Shown piece after piece: positions 19,331 to 27,264 of a stretch of DNA of 64,000 nucleotides. The stretch is from assembly GCF_019801465.1 (NCBI RefSeq), contig NZ_JAHVJA010000007.1:176580-240579 (forward strand), read 5' to 3'. This DNA comes from Leisingera daeponensis. Lineage in GTDB: Bacteria; Pseudomonadota; Alphaproteobacteria; Rhodobacterales; Rhodobacteraceae. Every line of letters starts with the position of its first letter. Positions within the stretch are counted from its first letter, which is position 1. The notes below the pieces were generated by a model. The model searched no databases. It was given only the letters and a program-made list of their open reading frames with translations, and was not told where the DNA came from. Made by a program: the position numbers and the translations under genes.

Positions 19331-19765
19331 GTCTGCTCCGGCAGCGGGCGTAATATGTCCGCCTGACCCCGACAGGTTCCAGGCGCCTGGGGTGAGCCTA
19401 GCACGGGAAAAATGCAGGATGGAACCGGCAAAGCGGCGGCATTCTGCCGGTCTGGCATGGCGGCGGATTGCCGCGCATACCCATGCCTGCTGGCGTCCGC
19501 GGCCAAAGAGCATTGGCAAGCCCAAGGAGGTATGTGCTACTTTAAACCAGCTCCAGCGGGCAAACCCGCCAGAGCTGACACTGTTTAACAAAGAACTAGA
19601 GCAACGTCAGGCGCAGCCACCACTCACAAAGCAGCTCAGCCTGACTGGGATGATACCACGCATGATTTTACTGTCTATGTAATTGTCAGTTTGATAAAGT
19701 TGCGTGGTATCATTTCACCCGGGCCATGCCGGGGTATTAATGACTGAGGATCCGGGAGGGCGGTT
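19331..19765. other. 435-bp intergenic region with divergent promoters
   Basis: It separates tamA (minus) from the small winged-helix gene (plus). I see no credible coding frame. The right half holds a perfect 13-bp inverted repeat with 38 bp between the arms (separate entry) in unusually AT-rich DNA. The left part must carry the tamA promoter, but no clear boxes stand out. Confidence 0.5.
19650..19713. promoter_or_regulatory. Perfect 13-bp inverted repeat, 38-bp spacer (probable operator or transcript structure)
   Basis: ATGATACCACGCA at 19650-19662 is the exact reverse complement of TGCGTGGTATCAT at 19701-19713. The spacer is AT-rich and itself contains ACTG...CAGT. The element ends 52 nt before the TTG start of the winged-helix gene, so autoregulation by that protein is an attractive but untested idea. 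Confidence 0.55.
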
Positions 19766-20068
19766 TTGGACCGGTTGAGACCAATATTCGAACTTCGCGA
19801 CATGCTCCACCAGATGGAGCGGGACCTTGGCCTCGACAGCCTGAGCCGGTCGGAGCGGGATGTTCTGCTGGCGGCCAATGCGCTGACGGGGGCACCGGGG
19901 GAGCCGGTTCAATCCGAACAGATCCGCAACCACCGGCTGGTCAAGGGCCTCGCCCAGGCCACATTTCACCGCACGCTGAAATCGCTGCTGGAACTGGGGC
20001 TGATCAGACGGGCAGGGGACAGCAAGGCCAAGCATTACGTTGTATGTTTCGACCCTGCGGCAAAGTGA
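19766..20068 (+). CDS. Small winged-helix / MarR-like DNA-binding protein (putative)
   Basis: 100 aa. SRSERDVLLAANALTG is followed by a helix-turn-helix-like stretch (QSEQIRNHRLVKGLAQATFHRTLKSLLELGLI) and a short basic beta wing (RRAGDSKAKHYVV), as in small winged-helix regulators. No ligand or enzyme domain is present. The start is TTG with GGGAGGG 5 nt upstream; no in-frame ATG fits better. It lies directly after the 13-bp inverted repeat, consistent with a regulator that controls its own gene. Targets unknown; no named family assigned. Confidence 0.65.
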   Translation: MDRLRPIFELRDMLHQMERDLGLDSLSRSERDVLLAANALTGAPGEPVQSEQIRNHRLVKGLAQATFHRTLKSLLELGLIRRAGDSKAKHYVVCFDPAAK

Positions 20069-20133
20069 CGGCGCTGCGTCATAATCTGTACATATGATTG
20101 CAGGTTCCGCTGCGCCTGTCTAAAGGGGGCGGC

Positions 20134-20742
20134 ATGATGCGAGTTTTTCAGCACTTTGCTGGCCTTCAGAGTTTTGCGGTGATCACCGCGGTTTACGTCG
20201 TCTGCCATGGACTGACCGCCTGGGTGGTTACGCCTGTGCAGGGGATGTTCCTGCCGGAAGTCACGGTCTTTGCCAGCCTTGTTTATCTGCCGCACGGGGT
20301 GCGGGTGCTGGCTGCCTGGCTGATGGGCTGGCGCGCGGTGCTGCCGCTGGCTGCAGGCGCCTTCCTGTCAGAGCTGATGTTCACCGACGCCAATGTCCGC
20401 CAGCTGATGGAGCCTGTGCTGCTGGAATCCATTGCTGTCGGCGCGTTTTCGGCCTTTGCGGCCTTTGAAATCGCCGGGCTGTTCGGCTGGAAGCTGTATG
20501 CCGGCCAATCGCGGCGGATTGCTTGGACCAGCCTGCTGGCGGTCGGCGCGCTGGCCTCCCTGATCAATTCCGCGGGGCAGTCGGTTGTGTTCTCCGGTCT
20601 GATCTTTCCCGGCGATCAGCTGCCGGTTATGGCGGTCTATGCCGCAGGTGATCTGATCGGCCTCGCGGTCTGCATGCTGGCACTGACATTGATCTTCCGC
20701 TGGCTGCGCCTGGCAGCGGGGAAACGCCGCCCGCAGGAATAG
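20134..20742 (+). CDS. Integral membrane protein, MASE1-like sensor fragment (unknown function)
   Basis: 202 aa with about five or six hydrophobic spans (for example FAVITAVYVVCHGLTAWVV and VRVLAAWLMGWRAVLPLAAGAFL) and no soluble catalytic domain. The LVYLPHGVRVLAAWLMG...LPLAAGAFLSEL text resembles the start of MASE1-type sensory membrane domains, here standing alone. ATG 20134 was chosen because AGGGGG precedes it; a TTG 36 nt upstream is possible. It follows the winged-helix gene by 65 nt and may be co-transcribed with it. Confidence 0.6.
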   Translation: MMRVFQHFAGLQSFAVITAVYVVCHGLTAWVVTPVQGMFLPEVTVFASLVYLPHGVRVLAAWLMGWRAVLPLAAGAFLSELMFTDANVRQLMEPVLLESIAVGAFSAFAAFEIAGLFGWKLYAGQSRRIAWTSLLAVGALASLINSAGQSVVFSGLIFPGDQLPVMAVYAAGDLIGLAVCMLALTLIFRWLRLAAGKRRPQE

Positions 20743-20792
20743 CAAAGCCCGCCGGCCGCGGGCTTGCAAGGGCAGTATTCGGCTAGGAGCCG

Positions 20793-21776
20793 CTACCTCG
20801 CCATCAGCCGCGCCACATCCAGCATCCGGGCCGAAAAGCCCCACTCGTTGTCATACCAGCCGAACACACGGACCTGGCTGTCGCCGGCCATGCGGGTTTC
20901 CGGTCCGGCGATCACCAGTGATTCCGGCCGCGCCCGCAAGTCCGAGGAGACCAGGGGGCTGTCGGTCCAGCCCAGAACGCTCGAGGCCGCGACGCCCTCC
21001 CGCAGGGCGGCGGTGAATTCCGCTTCGCTCATCGGGGTTTTTAGCTGCGCCACAAGATCCACGGCTGAAACGCTTGCTGTCGGCACCCGCACTGCCGCAC
21101 CGCTGACCCGGCCTTTCAGATGCGGCAGCACTTCATCTATCAGGTGCATTGCGGAGGTCGTGGTCGGTACCATCGACAGCGCGCCGCCGCGGGACCGCGC
21201 GAAGTCGCCGCGCGGCGCGTCGACCATCGGCTGCGAGTTGGTGTAGCAGTGGATCGTCGTCATATGCGCGGTGTCGATCCCGGCGATCCCGTCCAGCAGC
21301 TTGACCAGCGGCGTCAGCCCGTTGGTGGTACAGGACGCATTGGAGACGATGCGCGCATCGCCAAGGGTCTCCTCGTTTGCACCCAGCACGACGGTCAGTT
21401 CAGCCGCGGGGGAGGGGCCGGAGATCAACACTTTGGCAGCGCCCGCCTTCAGTCCGCGCTCTGCCACATCGGACGTCCGCGCAATGCCGGTGCATTCCAG
21501 CACCAGATCGACGCCCGACAGATCCACCGCGGTCAGGTCGGGCTCATGGCTCACCGGGATTGTGCGCCCCATCACCTGCAGCGCCCCGCCGCCATGTTCC
21601 ACCGGATGGGCAAAGGGGCCGAATGTGCTGTCATACTGAAACAGATAAGCGCACATGTCCAAGGGCGCGATATCGTTGATCCGCACCACCTCGATGCCGT
21701 CTCCGCGCGATGTGGTCAGAATCTGGCGCAGGATGGCGCGGCCGATACGGCCGAATCCGTTGATAGCAAGTTTCAT
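20793..21776 (-). CDS. gap: Glyceraldehyde-3-phosphate dehydrogenase (type I family, divergent)
   Basis: 327 aa. It has an NAD-binding INGFGRIGR start, the catalytic cysteine in SNASCTTNGLTP (about residue 150), MTTIHCYTNSQ with the catalytic histidine, and the C-terminal GWYDNEWGFSARMLD. The enzyme oxidises glyceraldehyde-3-phosphate to 1,3-bisphosphoglycerate, or erythrose-4-phosphate in some paralogues. It departs from canonical GAPDH in several places, for example FARSRGGALSMVPTTTSAMHLI where most have a RRARAAA-type segment, so it may be a secondary paralogue. ATG 21776 begins the conserved domain; an upstream extension in the same frame is unsupported. Confidence 0.9.
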   Translation of the reverse strand: MKLAINGFGRIGRAILRQILTTSRGDGIEVVRINDIAPLDMCAYLFQYDSTFGPFAHPVEHGGGALQVMGRTIPVSHEPDLTAVDLSGVDLVLECTGIARTSDVAERGLKAGAAKVLISGPSPAAELTVVLGANEETLGDARIVSNASCTTNGLTPLVKLLDGIAGIDTAHMTTIHCYTNSQPMVDAPRGDFARSRGGALSMVPTTTSAMHLIDEVLPHLKGRVSGAAVRVPTASVSAVDLVAQLKTPMSEAEFTAALREGVAASSVLGWTDSPLVSSDLRARPESLVIAGPETRMAGDSQVRVFGWYDNEWGFSARMLDVARLMAR

Positions 21777-21897
21777 GCGCAATCTATGGCAGGCGTGCCG
21801 GTGCCGCTCAATCCGCACGGCCTGGGAAAATGATCACATTTCCCAAGAGGATGTTTCAGAAAAACGCGTCTAAACCCCGCAAGCGGCAGATGCGTCC

Positions 21898-22212
21898 TTA
21901 TTTGCGGCAGATCACCTGCGCGTAATAGGTGCCGGTGATATTGCGCACCATCGAGTCCAGGTTGACGCTGCAGCCGGTGGCCGCGCGCAGGGCTCTCACC
22001 GCCTGGCGGGCGGTCAGCACGGCGGGCGGGCGGAATGGCAGGTGCTCCAAGTTCATCCGCGTGGCGCTGTAGCGGCCCGCCGTGTCCTCGACCGGGGCGA
22101 CCAGCCAGTCGCGGCCCAGCACGCTGACCTTGATGCCTTCCGCGCCTTTTGCGGATGCGGCAGGCGCCAGCGCGCCACAGAGGGCCGCTGCCAGTGCAGT
22201 CTGTTTCATCAT
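21898..22212 (-). CDS. Small secreted protein of unknown function
   Basis: 104 aa. A clear signal peptide (MMKQTALAAALCGALAPAASA) is followed by a short soluble domain with two cysteines (ATGCSVNLDS and YYAQVICRK), which could form one disulfide in the periplasm. AGGAG lies 8 nt upstream of the first of two ATG codons. The open frame continues upstream without domain text and overlaps nothing meaningful. No family recognised. It is 67 nt downstream of the IclR-type gene on the same strand. Confidence 0.7.
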   Translation of the reverse strand: MMKQTALAAALCGALAPAASAKGAEGIKVSVLGRDWLVAPVEDTAGRYSATRMNLEHLPFRPPAVLTARQAVRALRAATGCSVNLDSMVRNITGTYYAQVICRK

Positions 22213-22279
22213 CGAAATGCTCCTGCGAAAAATGCCTGCGCTCAGCCTAGCGCAGCCCCGGCACAAAGCAAGCCGCGGC

Positions 22280-23056
22280 TTACAGGTGGTCCACCGCCTC
22301 TGCCTGGCGCAGCTCCGCCGCGCAAAGCTGCAGCCCGCGCAGCAGCCGCTCGGCATCCGCCTCCGGCTGCGAGCCCCGCGGTGCAGAGCAGCCCGCCACA
22401 ATTGGCGTCCGGCCGGGCCTCGACACCGGCACTGCATAGCCGGTGATCCCGCCCTCAAACTCGCTGTCGGTCAGGCAGTAGCCCTGTTCGCGCGCCTGGG
22501 CGACGCGTTCCAGAATGGCTTCGGGGTCCGTCAGGGACTGGCCCGTGTGGCGCGGAATGTCCGCTTCTGCCAGCACCGCAGCGGCCTCATCTGCCGGCAG
22601 CCCGGCCAGAAGCATCCTTCCCAGGCTGGTATGGGCCAGCGGAATGTGGGAGCCGGCGGTGAAGCCATAGGTTATGTGGCCGTGGTCCACCGTCGATTGC
22701 GCCAACAGCAGCACCCGGCCCTGGTCCAGCATCGCCAGCGTCACCTCGATCTCCATCTGCCGGGCATGTCGGTTCAGCGGCGGTTGCACCCGGCGGCCGA
22801 ACTGGTTGGCCTGCAAAAAACCGCCCGCCAGCGCCAGCACCCGCGGGGTCAGCGACAGCATCCGCCCGTCCTGACGCAGGTATCCCGCTTGCACGAGCGT
22901 CAGTGCCCCGCGCCGGGCGGTGGCCCGGTCCTGGCCGCTGCGCCGGGCGATCTCGGCTAGGGTCATGCTGGGGGTTTGCGCATCAAACACCGCCAGAACC
23001 GCGAGCCCCTTGGCAAAGCTCGACGAAATATTCCTGTCCTGTTCTGCTGCCGTCAT
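22280..23056 (-). CDS. IclR family transcriptional regulator
   Basis: 258 aa, normal family length. The N-terminal winged helix (SFAKGLAVLAVFDAQTPSMTLAEIARRSGQDRATARR in part) precedes the C-terminal IclR effector domain (GHITYGFTAGSHIPLAHTSLGRMLLAGLP, then EGGITGYAVPV). IclR regulators sense small carboxylates or aromatics. It is divergent from the glutamine-synthetase-like gene over a 213-bp shared promoter region, so that gene is the obvious candidate target. The ribosome site before ATG 23056 is weak (AGG at -3), so a slightly longer N-terminus cannot be excluded. Confidence 0.9.
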   Translation of the reverse strand: MTAAEQDRNISSSFAKGLAVLAVFDAQTPSMTLAEIARRSGQDRATARRGALTLVQAGYLRQDGRMLSLTPRVLALAGGFLQANQFGRRVQPPLNRHARQMEIEVTLAMLDQGRVLLLAQSTVDHGHITYGFTAGSHIPLAHTSLGRMLLAGLPADEAAAVLAEADIPRHTGQSLTDPEAILERVAQAREQGYCLTDSEFEGGITGYAVPVSRPGRTPIVAGCSAPRGSQPEADAERLLRGLQLCAAELRQAEAVDHL

Positions 23057-23269
23057 CCTGAAACCGTCCCGTCCTGATCCTGAAAACACCGCCGGCTGCA
23101 GCGGTTTAGTGCGAATGCTCGCATCAATGTTCGCTTTGCGAACGCTGTCAAGGCGCAATGCCACCGCAATATCCAATTCGCGCAACGGGTTGCGGCAAAA
23201 AATGCAGCAGTCTGGACGGCAGGCCATTTACGGTGCAATTTCAACTAGCTCCGCATAACGAGGCCGCCC

Positions 23270-24718
23270 ATGGCACAAGATTTCACAACCGGCAAACTGG
23301 CCCGTTTGGGGCTGCTTAGCGATGAGGACTGCCGCCAGGCTGCGGAGATCACCTCCCGTGCCCAGTTTGACGGAATCGAGACAGTACGGGTGCTGTTTCC
23401 CGATCAGCACGGAATCCTGCGTGGCAAAACAATGGTGGCGGAGGCCTTTGCCGGCGTATTCCTTCGCGGACTCAACGTGCCTGCAACGCTGCTTCTGAAA
23501 GACACCTCGCACCGTTCCGCCTTTCCGGTCTGGGAGGGCGGTACCGGCCTGGCCGGGCCAACGAAGGGGGCAGGCGATGTGCTGCTGGTGCCGCGCCCCG
23601 ATACATGGCGCGCGCTGCCCTGGTCCGGCCATTCCGCCTGGATCTTCTGCGAACCGGTCTACCCGGATGGCCAGCGCGTCCCCTTTGCCTCCAGCGGCGT
23701 TCTGCAACGGGCAATCGACGCGCTGGCAGGGCAGGGGATGGCCGTCACTTTCGGGCTGGAGGTGGAGTTCCACATTTTCGAGCTTACGGACAAATCCGCC
23801 GCCCACGATCAGTCAGGACGCCCCGGCATGCCGGTCCAGACCCGCAACCTGACACAAGGGTACCAGTACCTTACCGCAACACGGTACGGCGAGGTGGAGG
23901 GCGTGCTCGACCTCCTGCGCCGAAACGCCCAGAAGCTCGGCCTGCCAGTGCGCACGGTCGAGATCGAAATGGGCCCCAGCCAGGTCGAATTCACCTTTGC
24001 CCCCGACAGCGCCATGGCCCAGGCCGACGCGATGGTGATGTTCCGCACCATGGTCAAGGAGGTCTGCGCCAGGAACGGTCTGCATGCCAGCTTCATGGCC
24101 AAGCCGCGGCTCGATAACGCCATGGCCAACGGCTGGCACGTGCACCAGTCGCTGCAGGACCTGGCGACGGGCCGCAACCTGTTCATGCCGGAAACCGCCG
24201 GGATGCTGACCCCGCCCGCCAGCGCCTGGATGGCGGGTCTGTTGAAATACGCCTCGGAAACCTCGCTGCTGATCGCCCCTACGGTGAACAGCTACAAGCG
24301 CTACCTGCCATTCCAGCTGGCCCCGAACCGGATCGGCTGGGGCGAGGACAACCGCGGTGCCATGCTGCGGGCGCTGATGCAGCCCCATGACCTTGCCAGC
24401 CGGATCGAAAACCGCGCCCCCGACAGCTCCGCCAACCCCTATTATGCGCTGGCGGCCCAGATTATCGCTGGTGCCGCAGGGATCAAAGAGGGGCTGGAGG
24501 CCCCGAAACCCACTCTGTCGCCCTACAGCGAAGAGGCTGAGCGCCTGCCGCGCTCACTGGGGCAGGCGCTGGAAGGCTTTGCAAGTTCAACCCTCTGCCG
24601 CGAGGCGCTGGGGCAGGACACCTTGGAATACTTGCTGCAGCTCAAAACCTTCGAATGGGAGCGCTATCTCGACACCGTCAGCGATTGGGAGCAGGCGGAA
24701 TATTTCAACCTGTTCTGA
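23270..24718 (+). CDS. Glutamine synthetase family protein (gamma-glutamyl-amine/amino-acid ligase type)
   Basis: 482 aa. All glutamine synthetase signatures are visible: FGLEVEFHIF, VEIEMGPSQVEFTF, SFMAKP...GWHVHQSL (ATP and metal site), APTVNSYKRY and ENRAPDSSANPYYAL. Such proteins join ammonia or an amine to the gamma-carboxyl of glutamate using ATP. The N-terminus is closer to non-canonical GlnA-like/PuuA-type ligases than to housekeeping GlnA: no adenylylation-type NLYDLP tyrosine segment is seen. The C-terminus EWERYLDTVSDWEQAEYFNLF (given in part) is typical of catabolic homologues. The divergent IclR gene suggests substrate-induced expression. True substrate unknown. Confidence 0.88.
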   Translation: MAQDFTTGKLARLGLLSDEDCRQAAEITSRAQFDGIETVRVLFPDQHGILRGKTMVAEAFAGVFLRGLNVPATLLLKDTSHRSAFPVWEGGTGLAGPTKGAGDVLLVPRPDTWRALPWSGHSAWIFCEPVYPDGQRVPFASSGVLQRAIDALAGQGMAVTFGLEVEFHIFELTDKSAAHDQSGRPGMPVQTRNLTQGYQYLTATRYGEVEGVLDLLRRNAQKLGLPVRTVEIEMGPSQVEFTFAPDSAMAQADAMVMFRTMVKEVCARNGLHASFMAKPRLDNAMANGWHVHQSLQDLATGRNLFMPETAGMLTPPASAWMAGLLKYASETSLLIAPTVNSYKRYLPFQLAPNRIGWGEDNRGAMLRALMQPHDLASRIENRAPDSSANPYYALAAQIIAGAAGIKEGLEAPKPTLSPYSEEAERLPRSLGQALEGFASSTLCREALGQDTLEYLLQLKTFEWERYLDTVSDWEQAEYFNLF

Positions 24719-24913
24719 GGCGCCTCTGGACCAGCGGAGGATGCATGAAAAATTGTATCCGCTCCGGGATTGCCGTCTTGATTGCACCACCGCGCCGTTG
24801 ATAGCGTATACCCGCGTATGCAGGGCTGCCGCGCCGGTTCCCTGCCATCCGCAGCGCCATTTCCGGCGGTCTGACACATTGAAGTTCCAAGCCTCTTCGA
24901 AGGAATGCCTCCC

Positions 24914-25273
24914 ATGAAATACACAGAAGAACACGAGTGGCTGCTGCCTGAGGGTGACCTGATCACCGTCGGCATCACTGCCCACGCCGCCGAGCAGCTG
25001 GGTGAGGTGGTCTATGTTGAACTGCCGGAGCCGGGCACCGAGGTCTCCAAGGATGATGAGATTGTGGTGATCGAGTCGGTCAAAGCGGCGTCCGATATCC
25101 TGGCGCCGCTGGATGGTGAGATTGTCGAAGTGAACGAGGCGCTGGCCGACAATCCGGGCATGGTCAACGACGACGCGGAAGGCGAAGCCTGGTTCTTCAA
25201 GATCAAACCGTCGGATCTGTCGCCGATGGATGATTACATGGACGAGGCGGGTTACAAGGATTTTATCGGCTGA
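24914..25273 (+). CDS. gcvH: Glycine cleavage system H protein
   Basis: 119 aa. It opens with KYTEEHEWL and carries the lipoylation site in VVIESVKAASDI (Lys about residue 60), with the beta-barrel text of lipoyl domains on both sides. GcvH shuttles the aminomethyl group between the P, T and L proteins of the glycine cleavage complex. Start ATG 24914 has AAGGA 10 nt upstream; an ATG 9 nt earlier would leave almost no spacing. No gcvT or gcvP is in the window, so it is a lone copy here. I looked for glycine-riboswitch motifs in the 195-nt leader and saw none. Confidence 0.96.
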   Translation: MKYTEEHEWLLPEGDLITVGITAHAAEQLGEVVYVELPEPGTEVSKDDEIVVIESVKAASDILAPLDGEIVEVNEALADNPGMVNDDAEGEAWFFKIKPSDLSPMDDYMDEAGYKDFIG

Positions 25274-25410
25274 TGCTTCAAGCCTGCCGCAACCTCGCGG
25301 CAGGCAGTGCGCTGCGGTGATCACGATCCCGCCAGCAGCCTATGTCCCCGCCGGTTGCGGGCTACTATCCGGTCATCACCAGAACCCCCACGCTCATCTG
25401 GAGGTGCGCA

Positions 25411-26127
25411 ATGACCGGATTTTCAGGGCTTAAGGCCCTTTTCATCAACACATCCCTGAAAAAGAACGGGAGCAAAAGCCACACCCGCCTGCTGATGGAG
25501 GCCTCTTCCGCCATCATGGACAAGAACGGCGTCGAGGTGGAGCATCTGCACCTGCTCGACCACGAAGTGCCGCCCGGCGTTTATCCGGACATGACCGAAC
25601 AGGGCTGGAACCGCGACGACTGGCCCGGGATCTGGGAGAAGGTGAAGGCGGCACAGATCCTGGTGATCGGCACTCCACTCTGGCTGGGCGAGGAAAGCTC
25701 GGTCTGTCGCATCCTGATCGAGCGCCTGTACGGGATGAGCGGCGAGCTGAACGATAAAGGTCAGTCTATTTTCTATGGCAAGACCGGCGGCACGGTCATC
25801 ACCGGCAACGAGGACGGCATCAAGCACACTGCCATGACGATCTGCTACGCGCTCAGCCATCTGGGCTTCACTATCCCGCCGCAGGCCGATTGCGGTTGGA
25901 TCGGCGAAGCAGGGCCGGGGCCGTCATACGGCGATGAGGTGGACGGCAAACCCGCTGGCTTTGAAAACGAATTCACCCAGCGCAACACCACCATCATGAC
26001 CTGGAATCTGATGCACCTGGCCGCAATGCTGCGCGATGCGGACGGCTATCCGAACGAGGGGAACGACCGTAACGCCTGGTCGGCAGGCTGCCGGTTCGAC
26101 TACGAAAACCCGGATTACCGCTCCTAG
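25411..26127 (+). CDS. Flavodoxin-fold NAD(P)H-dependent oxidoreductase / FMN reductase-like
   Basis: 238 aa. The N-terminal LKALFINTSLKKNGSKSHTRLLMEA is the FMN phosphate loop of the NADPH-dependent FMN reductase superfamily. IVIGTPLWLGEESSVCRILIER (starting ILVIGTPLW) and GKTGGTVITGNEDG are the flavin-contacting segments. Such enzymes reduce free flavin, quinones or azo compounds. GGAGGTG lies just upstream of ATG 25411; an earlier in-frame start lacks a site. It is 137 nt after gcvH with no obvious terminator, so co-transcription is possible. Substrate not assignable. Confidence 0.85.
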   Translation: MTGFSGLKALFINTSLKKNGSKSHTRLLMEASSAIMDKNGVEVEHLHLLDHEVPPGVYPDMTEQGWNRDDWPGIWEKVKAAQILVIGTPLWLGEESSVCRILIERLYGMSGELNDKGQSIFYGKTGGTVITGNEDGIKHTAMTICYALSHLGFTIPPQADCGWIGEAGPGPSYGDEVDGKPAGFENEFTQRNTTIMTWNLMHLAAMLRDADGYPNEGNDRNAWSAGCRFDYENPDYRS

Positions 26128-26237
26128 GCGCAGTGCTGCCTCCGAGCGGGCCAGTTATCAGCCTTGTTTCCCGCCGGAATAAATGCGGTGCCTCCGGCGG
26201 GGTGTTTTTGCAAGAGGAAGCAGGCGGCGCTGCCCTT

Positions 26238-27173
26238 TCAATAGCCGCGTTCTCGGTCCACTTCGTGCAGCAGGTTTTCCCCAGCCTCAAGCCGGCGGTA
26301 ATTTTCCACCACGTCTTTGAGCGCGTCGCCCAGGTGCCATCCCGACACATGCGGGGTGATGGTCACCTGCGGGTGCGTCCACAGTGGGCTGTCCGCGGGC
26401 AGCGGCTCCTGGCTGACCACATCCAGCACTGCATGGCCGGGCCTGCCCTTGCCGAGCGCTGCCACTAGTGCGGGCTCATCCACCAAATCGCCGCGGCCCG
26501 CATTGATCAGCGTGGCGCCGGGTTTCATCGCCGCCAGCGTCTCCGCATTCATCAGCCTGCGGGTGGCGGGGGTGGAGGGCAGGATCGAACAGACGTAATC
26601 GCACTCACCCAGCATCTGATGCAGCGCCGCGTCGCCATGACGGCAGTTGACGCCCTCGATCTCCTTGGGCGAGCGGCTCCAGCCCAGCACCCGGAACCGC
26701 ATGTCCCGCATCAGCCGCGCCGTCATGCCGCCAATGTGGCCCAGCCCCAGCACGCCGACAGTGGTTTCCGCCGGGCGCCCCGGTGCCAGCGGCTCCCAGG
26801 CGCTGCGGGATTGCGAGGCCGCGTGTGCCAGCATGTTGCGCTGGCCGCGCAGCACATAGGCCAGGCAGTATTCCGCAATCTCATGCGCCGGTTCCAGCGG
26901 CCTTAGCCGGGCCACGCGCACGTGCGGCGCCAGGCCGGGATGCGCCACGATGGTATCCACCCCGGCGCCCAGTTTCTGCACCAGCTTCAAATTCGGCAAT
27001 CGTGCAGGCAGATCGCTTTTCAATGCCGAGACCGCCAGCACCGTGATGTCTTCCAGGTTTCCGGGGCTGGATATCGGCCGGATGTCGGCGCCGGGCGCGG
27101 CGGTCCGCAATTCTTCTGCCAGCTGTTCCTCGGTATACCATCCGTCGTGGCCGATACTGATCAGCAATGCCAT
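26238..27173 (-). CDS. Glyoxylate/hydroxypyruvate reductase, GhrA-like
   Basis: 311 aa, matching GhrA (about 312). D-2-hydroxyacid dehydrogenase fold: GVLGLGHIGGMTARLM (NAD(P)-binding GxGxxG), GWSRSPKEIEGV, and the catalytic Arg in NAGRGDLVDEPAL with Asp/Glu and His in DVVSQEPLPADSPLW and ITPHVSGWH. Reduces glyoxylate to glycolate or hydroxypyruvate to D-glycerate. GGGAGGA lies 6 nt before ATG 27173. The upstream neighbours gcvH and the flavin reductase are on the other strand; a link through glycine/serine/glyoxylate metabolism is a plausible but unproven theme. Confidence 0.92.
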   Translation of the reverse strand: MALLISIGHDGWYTEEQLAEELRTAAPGADIRPISSPGNLEDITVLAVSALKSDLPARLPNLKLVQKLGAGVDTIVAHPGLAPHVRVARLRPLEPAHEIAEYCLAYVLRGQRNMLAHAASQSRSAWEPLAPGRPAETTVGVLGLGHIGGMTARLMRDMRFRVLGWSRSPKEIEGVNCRHGDAALHQMLGECDYVCSILPSTPATRRLMNAETLAAMKPGATLINAGRGDLVDEPALVAALGKGRPGHAVLDVVSQEPLPADSPLWTHPQVTITPHVSGWHLGDALKDVVENYRRLEAGENLLHEVDRERGY

Positions 27174-27264
27174 ATGCGCGTCCTCCCTGCGGCATGTCCT
27201 CTTGGCCGGACTAAGCCACGGTTGGCGCCCAAACGAAAGCGGGTTTCCGGCCCGTCGGCAGGCG

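Noticed and set aside
24719..24913. Possible glycine riboswitch before gcvH
   Set aside because: I could not find the conserved tandem aptamer core motifs; the leader is short and unlike known examples.
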